A stretch of 28,299 nt of DNA from Beroe ovata (lineage: Eukaryota; Ctenophora; Nuda; Beroida; Beroidae), in assembly GCA_946803715.1 (NCBI GenBank), contig CAMPET010000056.1:122314-150612 (forward strand). Reading direction: 5' to 3'. The translations under genes were made by a program, and so were the position numbers. Positions 11,210 through 19,541 of this stretch are shown here, piece by piece; the first letter of the stretch is position 1, and the number at the start of each line of letters is the position of its first letter. Below the pieces are notes generated by a model. That model was not told the origin of the DNA, did not search any database, and saw only the letters and a list, made by a program, of their open reading frames with translations.

Positions 11210-12969
11210 ATGGGTAACAAGATCAACAGTTTGCGGGCCCGGGAGGAGGAGGAAGAGGAAGTTGGGGAAAATGGTGACATCCGGACTCGATCTATCAGTG
11301 TGGGGGGAGGGAGTAGCAGTAGTTCCCTACGGGCAATGACCAGCTCCATGGGCACTTCATCCAGCTCCAGGTACCACAAACCATCATCTTATGACCACAC
11401 AGTTAGTGGTTTGAAAGGTCACTATCTATATTGCACATCGTCAACATAATGTGCTTTATTATGTGTGTTGTTGGGTTTTCACTGGTAGTAGAAGATGGGT
11501 GGTATCTACCATACAATATTCTCCCATTCCCTCACCCAATTACTCACTTTCCACCATGAGCAGTGTTTTTTCAAGTAGTGCGTCTCACGAAGGCTATATT
11601 CCACAGGCAGTCCCGCCCCCATCCTAGAATGAGGGTCCCAGCAGGAGCTGATATGGGCTTCTTGTGGGGAATGAGCAGCTCCGCCCCCAACCCCAACACC
11701 CGGCTAACATTTCCCAGTCATACCCTGTGGGCTAGCAATGGTGAGTCTGGGAGGGAGGGGGAAATGATGAATATGTTGGGGCATGCGTTATAATGCATGT
11801 TCAGTTATATACATACATCATACACCCTGCTGTACAACAGTCAGGGAACACCCACAGGCGCTGATCTCGGTTATCTGGAAGAGGGGTGTTTAAGGTGTAG
11901 TGAAATATTTGACAAAAGTTAGGTCGCACTTATGATTTGTCATCATAGTCACGGAATGCCAGTAACGGATTCTTCGGGAAATTCGTTACATTTGCCACTA
12001 TTGCAGAGATACCTAACTTCATTGTTATGGTTTACGATGTCGGTTAACGCCTGGGGAAAGGAAAACAGTGCTTACATTCTAGTTCAGTTCCGATTCAGTG
12101 TCCACAGATACCTATTCTTTAATTCTTTAAACAGCGGAGGAGAAACTGAACGGAATCACTTTGTAGCTCCCATCTCGAGACTACAGCGATGAAACGATTA
12201 TAACCGAACCATTTATTTGAAACTATTTGATTAACTGGTCCATACACCATGTTTTTACGCATAAGCCTACACACGCACACACACACACGCACACACACAC
12301 ACACACACACANNNNNNNNNNNNNNNNNNNNNNNNNNNNNNNNNNNNNNNNNNNNNNNNNNNNNNNNNNNNNNNNNNNNNNNNNNNNNNNNNNNNNNNNN
12401 NNNNNNNNNNNNNNNNNNNNNNNNNNNNNNNNNNNNNNNNNNNNNNNNNNNNNNNNNNNNNNNNNNNNNNNNNNNNNNNNNNNNNNNNNNNNNNNNNNNN
12501 NNNNNNNNNNNNNNNNNNNNNNNNNNNNNNNNNNNNNNNNNNNNNNNNNNNNNNNNNNNNNNNNNNNNNNNNNNNNNNNNNNNNNNNNNNNNNNNNNNNN
12601 NNNNNNNNNNNNNNNNNNNNNNNNNNNNNNNNNNNNNNNNNNNNNNNNNNNNNNNNNNNNNNNNNNNNNNNNNNNNNNNNNNNNNNNNNNNNNNNNNNNN
12701 NNNNNNNNNNNNNNNNNNNNNNNNNNNNNNNNNNNNNNNNNNNNNNNNNNNNNNNNNNNNNNNNNNNNNNNNNNNNNNNNNNNNNNNNNNNNNNNNNNNN
12801 NNNNNNNNNNNNNNNNNNNNNNNNNNNNNNNNNNNNNNNNNNNNNNNNNNNNNNNNNNNNNNNNNNNNNNNNNNNNNNNNNNNNNNNNNNNNNNNNNNNN
12901 NNNNNNNNNNNNNNNNNNNNNNNNNNNNNNNNNNNNNNNNNNNNNNNNNNNNNNNNNNNNNNNNNNNNN

Positions 12970-13009
<40 letters not shown>

Positions 13010-14705
13010 GATACATTGATAGTTGATACAAACATACGCACAGTACACACACACAGACATACATGCACACAAATCAAGTGAAACTCGAAACCATGTCACA
13101 AAAGGGCTGACGGTGTAGAAAATCAATGCTTATTGGTTTCAAACTCCCTGTACTCAAATAATCACACATTTCAGTAAAGTGCCCAGTTTGCAGTAAGAAG
13201 CTGATGGGGGACGACATTGAGGAACATCTCGTCATGTGTCTGTCCAAACCACGAGTCACATACAATGGTAAATATCGTCACATACAATGGTAAATATTGT
13301 CACATACAATGGTAAATATTGTCACATACAATGGTAAATATGCTTATAAAGGGTTGCCTTCTTATAGATTTTATGTGAAATAACGAAGACGATCGGTCTT
13401 CGTCATTTCACAGAACCTTGCCTTTCCAAGTTATTGCTATCCAATTCATCTTTCCTATCCAACAGTTAGATGCATACCAACAGTAGCTACTAGCTATTCT
13501 TTCATTCGTACTGTGTGCCGCGCCCATCTGATAAGCCTCCATTCCTCAAGAACAATCACAGTAAAGCCATATTCCACATTGTAACACTGTTACGCAGTTA
13601 CACAGTTACACAGTTACGCACCATATCGCCAGCTGTTGTAGTCACTGTAGTAGAGCGAATACACTGTATTAATACACTCGCACTTTCTGTGTATAGTGCA
13701 CCATTATGTACTGAATATGATATTACTTGACACATTATTTCAGAAAATGTGCTAGACGCTGACGCAGGCGAATGTGACATCTGCTTTGATGACATGGAAG
13801 CAGGTAGGATGGAATAATTGCAACCTGGCAACTTGGTTTTTGTGATTTTCAAGAATGTTTCGGATATGGGAGCGTCAAATGCATGATTGAAAACAGTGCA
13901 ATGTATACGGTGTTCAGAGTACCTTGTATACGATTGATTTCTACTGTATCACACACTCCGTTTTAGTGACACGGGCCATACAATATGCATCCAATACATT
14001 GGTATTTGGTATTGGGTAAGGGTGTTTTCTGACGTCACTAATGAACCTGTGATTAGAGTTCACGTTCCTTGTCAATCTTGTGACAATCAAGTTATTTTAC
14101 AGGGAACGTTATAGCGAGATTGCAGTGCCTGTGTATATATCACAAAAAGTAAGTACATCATAGCAATAGTTCTAACTTCTAGTGTATTGTACTTTAGTGA
14201 ATTATTTTCGACATTGCATAAATCTGTCAAATGTCACGGAATTTCGAGTGAAATAGTAATTGTGTACAAATCGGAAATGTTCCATTCCAACAATAAACTT
14301 TCACTGTGAAAATGACTGGGTCGCGTGGCGATGTAAGAGAATGTATAATTGGTGTTTCCTTTGATGAGCTAGCGACACAAATTAACCGGTTTTTATGGAG
14401 CGCGCGATGATCATTTCAATGGAAATCCCGCGCTGAGCCGCGCACTGTATACGCGCGCGCGTAAATGTAGCGCTTTAAAATGTATACACGCATGTACATT
14501 GTACAACATACAATTTTTTCACTGTTTCTGAGAAATCGTTTCTTTTTATTATGTATTATGGGAAATGGATCTGTGTGAATGGAGGGTAGCGATACTTGTG
14601 ACAATGTGACATGATTTGGAGATTTGAACTTATCCCTTCCTTTGCAGGTGTATCGACGAATGGTTTGATGTGAATAGAAGCTGTCCGAAGCACCCTGTCG
14701 ACTGA
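11210..14705 (+). CDS. znrf: ZNRF1/ZNRF2-type E3 ubiquitin ligase (zinc finger and RING finger)
   Basis: The exons are 11210-11370, 11607-11740, 13175-13267, 13744-13803, 14103-14148 and 14648-14705. All phases agree and give 183 residues; human ZNRF1 has 227. ZNRF proteins are membrane-anchored E3 ligases that pass ubiquitin from an E2 to substrates. The N-terminus MGNK fits N-myristoylation, as known for the family. A Ser-rich, disordered stretch follows. A C2HC zinc finger (C101, C104, H116, C120) precedes a C-terminal RING (C140, C143, C158, C160, H163, C166, C177, H180) ending CPKHPVD, close to the vertebrate proteins. Exon 1 has a rival donor: GTTAGT at 11402 (phase 0) would join the acceptor before 11611, whereas GTACCA at 11371 (phase 2) joins 11607. 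Both keep the frame. Intron 2 contains the N gap. A CAG acceptor directly before the ATG suggests a 5' UTR intron. Confidence 0.95.
12269..12311. repeat. CA-rich microsatellite left of the gap
   Basis: An imperfect CA run interrupted by CG steps leads into the N run. Confidence 0.9.
12312..12969. other. Assembly gap of 658 N
   Basis: A run of N lies inside ZNRF intron 2, with CA repeats on both sides. The gap most likely exists because the microsatellite could not be assembled. Open frames that read through it are artefacts. Confidence 0.99.
12970..13007. repeat. CA microsatellite right of the gap
   Basis: A pure CA run follows directly after the N run. Confidence 0.95.
13255..13342 (+). 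repeat. 22-bp tandem repeat, four copies, carrying a 5' splice site
   Basis: Four 22-bp units begin at 13255, 13277, 13299 and 13321. The first covers the last 13 bases of ZNRF exon 3 (Val-Thr-Tyr-Asn plus one base) and its donor GTAAAT, and each later unit repeats both. Potential donors therefore lie at 13268, 13290, 13312 and 13334. Only the first keeps the conserved frame into exon 4; use of the others adds 22, 44 or 66 bases and meets an in-frame TAA. Confidence 0.97.
13374..13412. repeat. Near-perfect 17-bp inverted repeat
   Basis: The arms 13374-13390 and 13396-13412 match at 16 of 17 positions with a 5-base loop (GATCG). It lies in ZNRF intron 3, about 30 bases after the 22-bp repeat array. 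Confidence 0.85.
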
Positions 14706-16141
14706 CCAAAGCAAAGACCCCACTTGAACCCCCACCAACAGCAGTTTGTGCGCGCGCGCCACACTAGCGTCGTCACACGTGGTGCGCGGCGAAACTGCAC
14801 GTGTCAGTTTGTGCGACCTGGCATGCAAAGATGGATCATCGCACATTTTAGAGGACTTGTTGGAATGTAGTGTGAAATTAGCCGACTTTCTTGTATTGTG
14901 ATTGCATATGGAGGGAAAGTGTGTGAGNATATGATATTACTTGACACATTATTTCAGAAAATGTGCTAGACGCTGACGCAGGCGAATGTGACATCTGCTT
15001 TGATGACATGGAAGCAGGTAGGATGGAATAATTGCAACCTGGCAACTTGGTTTTTGTGATTTTCAAGAATGTTTCGGACATGGGAGCGTCAAATGCATGA
15101 TTGAAAACAGTGCAATGTATACGGTGTTCAGAGTACCTTGTATACGATTGATTTCTACTGTATCACACACTCCGTTTTAGTGACACGGGCCATACAATAT
15201 GCATCCAATACATTGGTATTTGGTATTGGGTAAGGGTGTTTTCTGACGTCACTAATGAACCTGTGATTAGAGTTCACGTTCCTTGTCAATCTTGTGACAA
15301 TCAAGTTATTTTACAGGGAACGTTATAGCGAGATTGCAGTGCCTGTGTATATATCACAAAAAGTAAGTACATCATAGCAATAGTTCTAACTTCTAGTGTA
15401 TTGTACTTTAGTGAATTATTTTCGACATTGCATAAATCTGTCAAATGTCACGGAATTTCGAGTGAAATAGTAATTATGTACAAATCGGAAATGTTCCATG
15501 CCAACAATGAACTTTCACTGTGAAAATGACTGGGTCGCGTGGCGATGTAAGAGAATGTACAATTGGTGTTTCCTTTGATGAGCTAGCGACACAAATTAAC
15601 CGGTTTTTATGGAGCGCGCGATGATCATTTCAATGGAAATCCCGCGCTGAGCCGCGCACTGTATACGCGCGCGCGTAAATGTAGCGCTTTAAAATGTATA
15701 CACGCATGTACATTGTACAACATACAATTTTTTCACTGTTTCTGAGAAATCGTTTCTTTTTATTATGTATTATGGGAAATGGATCTGTGTGAATGGAGGG
15801 TAGCGATACTTGTGACAATGTGACATGATTTGGAGATTTGAACTTATCCCTTCCTTTGCAGGTGTATCGACGAATGGTTTGATGTGAATAGAAGCTGTCC
15901 GAAGCACCCTGTCGACTGACCAAAGCAACGACCCCACTTGAACCCCCACCAACAGCAGTTTGTGCGCGCGCGCCACACTAGCGTCGTCACACGTGGTGCG
16001 CGGCGAAACTGCACGTGTCAGTTTGTGCGACCTGGCATGCAAAGATGGATCATCGCACATTTTAGAGGACTTGTTGGAATGTAGTGTGAAATTAGCCGAC
16101 TTTCTTGTATTGTGATTGCATATGGAGGGAAAGTGTGTGCT
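13715..16141. repeat. 1.2-kb head-to-tail duplication joined by one N
   Basis: The segment 13715-14927 is repeated at 14929-16141 at a constant offset of 1214 bases. I noted only about six substitutions between copies. A single N at 14928 marks the join. The duplicated block covers ZNRF exons 4 to 6, their introns and part of the 3' UTR. The level of difference is what one expects of two alleles. Confidence 0.95.
14958..15919 (+). other. Second copy of ZNRF exons 4 to 6 (probable haplotype duplicate)
   Basis: Copies of exons 4 (14958-15017), 5 (15317-15362) and 6 (15862-15919) keep the same splice sites, phases and stop codon as the first set. If the genome were really like this, transcripts would end in the first terminal exon unless it were skipped, and either set would encode the same RING. 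An unmerged allele at the single-N join is the simpler explanation. Confidence 0.85.
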
Positions 16142-16459
16142 GTGTGAGGAATCTGAATCTGATGTGAAATGCGGGACCCTGATCTAAAATCATCAGCTTC
16201 ACTTTGGACCCTTAATGAACAGTTCAAGTTAACATTGAATTTGCTTAGTAATACTAGTACTTATGTCTTCTTCATTCTTGGATACTCTATCAGCGATACA
16301 CCTCTTTCAGATATCGGTGTTCAAAAAGATGCCTCTTCATGAAGAACTTAAGCTTATTTAGTGTTCCTTAAACTTGCTGATGTATGAACAATGAACATAT
16401 ACTTTCCAAATAGATGGCAAATTGTCTGGGTTATTGTTGACTTGTGTAATACATTTTGT

Positions 16460-16465
16460 AATAAA
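16460..16465 (+). terminator. Candidate polyadenylation signal AATAAA for ZNRF
   Basis: A canonical AATAAA lies about 540 bases after the stop of the second exon 6 copy. It is followed within 60 bases by a GT-rich run (16515-16545), as expected of a downstream element. Confidence 0.45.
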
Positions 16466-16513
16466 CAGTTTAACCCGTATCCAATGTGTTTTCCTGGACT
16501 TTCTTTAGAGGTG

Positions 16514-16514
<1 letters not shown>

Positions 16515-16545
<31 letters not shown>
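16515..16545. repeat. (GT)n microsatellite
   Basis: A pure TG run of about 15 units. Confidence 0.95.
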
Positions 16546-16547
<2 letters not shown>

Positions 16548-17554
16548 GTGAGCTCCAGTTGAAAAAGGACCAAATCAAAATCAGATATTTTAATGCAGAC
16601 TTAAACGTTAAACATCACAATTATAAAGTTGATTAGATAACACTTGCAATGCAAGGCGGATAAACTGAAAATCGTCTGTTATAAGATTATCCATGCTCAC
16701 ACACATACAGCTAAACAGTCCTATTTCAATATGGCTGTTTCCTTGGCCTCGTGCAGTCGGTAGCCTTGACTCAGTTGGGAGGAGGAATTCTGACAACGCT
16801 GACGGTCGGGAGAGAGCATAGGGGAGAGCTGTTTGGAGGTGGTGTGGATAAAGGAGGGGGGGTTGTATTGGGGATTGTGGTTAAGGAAGGAGCGTGAGAG
16901 ATTTATGAGGGATGGAAAACATCTCGGCTCAAAATCAGAATAAGCAGAGTTTGGAGTTTAATAGTCTGGGAAACATCTGATAACAGTAGTTTATCTGGAA
17001 AAATACTCTCAGAAACTCATTATTCCATTTATGGAATAAACAGGAAGAAAAGGGGAACCGCCAACGACCGTTATAAAACGTTATATTATCTGGCGAAGCT
17101 CGATTATATCATTTGCGGACCCAGGCGTAAAAATCATAAATATCAAAAATACAACTGCAAATAAGATACCAATATAATAAATAACTCTATAATCAAATAA
17201 TTCGTCCCGATACAAGATATACATTGTGCGTGTGTGTAAAATGTATACTGTGTACACTATACACTATAGAGTGTGTACAGAGTACTAGTACAATCGTAAC
17301 CCTGTGACAACCATTCAGAGGATTTTCTTTAAAAAACTTCTATCACAACAGTACCGAAAAACATAATCATAATATGAATCGAGCAAGCGTTTCGTCACTA
17401 GTACAATTTCTGTGAAAAACAATCAACTGATCTCATTTCCATGTAAAATATACCATAACTTGAGAGGTAGCTTATAAAACGCGAAATTTGCAGTTCAAAT
17501 ATCAATAATATTCATGATTTAAAGCGGCGGGGCTGTAATTCCCCGCCCCCGTAT

Positions 17555-17652
17555 GGTAAACCAAATCCTGTCTAAATTATGGCTAAAAAGGGAGAACAAT
17601 CGGATTGTGTGAACAACTGAAGTGCATTGGTTTGGATGGGATTTGGTTTACC
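17555..17652. repeat. Inverted repeat pair with 14-bp arms
   Basis: GGTAAACCAAATCC at 17555-17568 is repeated as its exact reverse complement at 17639-17652, giving a 98-bp unit without coding content that could be a small MITE. A GGCGGGG/CCCCGCC hairpin lies just to the left, near 17526-17548. Confidence 0.6.
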
Positions 17653-17804
17653 AATGATTAACATTTTATCTGAAAACCCCCTAAGTTAAGTCAAGGCTAA
17701 AAACAGAAAACTTAAAACAGACGAATTCATGATATACAATTGACAAAACTCCAAGAGAGATCCACCAGTAACACGCCTTGACACACCCTCAGTCACCATG
17801 ATCA

Positions 17805-17995
17805 ATGATACCATGGTGTTACCCTACCATGGCAACAAGCGTAGAAAAACCATGGTAACATTTCCGCGTTACCATGGGTATTGGTTAAACAGTATCAAAT
17901 ATACTTGTTACCAACATATTCAGTGTCAGTGTTAGTCTTACAATGTCAAGAAAACTCAATCACGTTGAATTTGTAGCCATGGTTACGACTGGTTT
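17805..17995. promoter_or_regulatory. Cluster of X-box-like GTTACC/GGTAAC half-sites around CCATGG
   Basis: CCATGG occurs repeatedly. A perfect inverted repeat has arms CCATGGTAAC (17850-17859) and GTTACCATGG (17868-17877). The half-sites resemble those of RFX-factor X-boxes (GTNRCC, short spacer, RGYAAC), but no full consensus X-box was found in this cluster. It may equally be repeat-derived. Confidence 0.3.
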
Positions 17996-18419
17996 GTGTC
18001 AGAATGTTACTGATGGTAAACGTACAATACAAGTAAAACCACATCTTAACCCACACAAACACTGACATTCCTTTGTATGTTACCCACTATAATCTGCAGT
18101 GTGCAAGCCCAAAATTTGAAAATTGCTGCAATGTCACAAGGAGCTGTTGTGAAATCGAAATTTCAAGATGTGGTATTTATCACCGATTTGATATTAAAGT
18201 TAAACGCAAATCGGATTAGTCAGAAATCCTGTGGGTGACAAATATGAGGCCGATTTAACAGATTTTTAGGCATCATAGAATTTGTTTTGAAATCAGTGTT
18301 GCAGGTTTTCCGGTCATATTATGCGAAGAATATGTCATAGAGATGACTTATTAGTGCACCACCACTTAGCGGAAGTGGTGCAACACACATTACAAGAAAT
18401 GGGGGGTGCATGTGTTTGT

Positions 18420-19442
18420 GCTAAAACAAGGGGTGTTGTGGGTGAGATAGTGGTGACAGTGGGATAGGGTGGGTGTCGCGGGAGATTGGAGAATTATAGG
18501 GGAGAGCTGAGGAGATCCGTGGGAAGTGAACGGCTGTTAGGAGAGGGGACGATGTCGGTAGGGAGATGTAAGGAGGCAATCATCAAACAGCTGAGATTAC
18601 AGGGGGAGAGATGTTGGAGATAGCCAGGGAGACGTAAGAGACGAGAGTGTCAGGGGTTGAGGAGGTGCAGGGGTGGAAGAGGGGCAGGGGTGGAAGAGGG
18701 GCAGGGGTGGAGGAGGTACAGGAGGAGGTACAGGGAGCGGAGTGCAGGAAGGAAGGTACAGGAGGAGAGAGTCATGGGATAGGTGCCAAGTGGAGGAGGT
18801 ACAGGAGGAGAAGAGAGAGGAAGATGATACTGGAGTCAGAGTTTCTGTTTACTCTCCATCCTCTCTGCTGTTCAGACTAGCATTTGTTTTGCTCTGCAAG
18901 TTACTGAACACCGACTTAAACNTACGGTACGGAGAGAGGGGGATAGGGTGGGTGTTGCGGTATGGAGAGAGGGGGATAGGGTGGGCATTGCGGTACGGGG
19001 AGAGGGGGCACCGCAGACGGCAAGGGTGGACCAGGGGATTGGAGGGGAGATTGGAGGGGAGATTGTAGGGGAGAGCTGAGGAGATCCGTGGGAAGTGAAC
19101 GGTTGTTAAGAGAGGGGACGATGTCGGTAGGGAGATGTAAGGAGGCAATCATCAAACAGCTGAGAGTACAGTGGGATATGTTGGAGATAGCCAGGGAGAC
19201 GTGAGAGACGAGAGTGTCAGGGGTGGAAGAGGGGCAGGGGTGAAGGAGGTTCAGGGAGAGGGGCAGGGGTGGAGGAGGTACAGGAGGAGAGAGTCAGGGG
19301 ATAGGTGCCAAGTGGAGGATGTCGCAGGAGGAGAAGAGAGGAAGATGATACTGGAGACGGAGTTTCTGTTTACTCTCCATCCTCTCTGCTGTTCAGACTA
19401 GCGTTGGTTTTGCTCTGCAAGTTACTGAACACCGACTTAAAC
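18420..19442. repeat. Diverged head-to-tail duplication joined by one N
   Basis: A block ending at 18921 recurs in a copy ending at 19442. The join is a single N at 18922. The offset shifts from about 569 to 521 bases through indels, and several substitutions are visible. The second copy begins with about 2.5 units of a 33-bp repeat (GGATAGGGTGGG core) at 18923-19015. Both copies carry purine-rich minisatellite sequence. Confidence 0.85.
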
Positions 19443-19541
19443 AAGCTGCAATGGGAAATATGTGAGGGAAACTCGGGATGAAGTTATCGACAAGGAACAG
19501 AAATTACAATATCACTGCTGGATCAAACTGGACCATCAAAC

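Larger units (their letters stand above)
15920..19541. other. 3' flank of ZNRF and repeat-rich intergenic DNA
   Basis: After the ZNRF 3' UTR the stretch is AT-rich up to about 18350, with short inverted repeats and CCATGG-type motifs. From about 18420 to 19440 it is purine-rich (GGAGG, GGGGCAGGGG) and internally repeated. No coding exon was recognised; long open frames in the purine-rich part follow from the repeats. The sequence just below 19542 should contain the CNOT1 3' UTR, but no AATAAA on the minus strand was seen in the adjoining 100 bases. Confidence 0.5.

Noticed and set aside
12119-13126. Long open frames through the N run
   Set aside because: They consist of unknown residues flanked by CA repeats and reflect the gap only.
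14416-16060. Pairs of identical 96-97 codon frames on the minus strand
   Set aside because: They are antisense to ZNRF terminal exons and appear twice because of the duplication.
18647-19155. Gly/Arg-rich or Pro/Ser-rich open frames
   Set aside because: They come from the purine-rich repeats; no splice or domain support.
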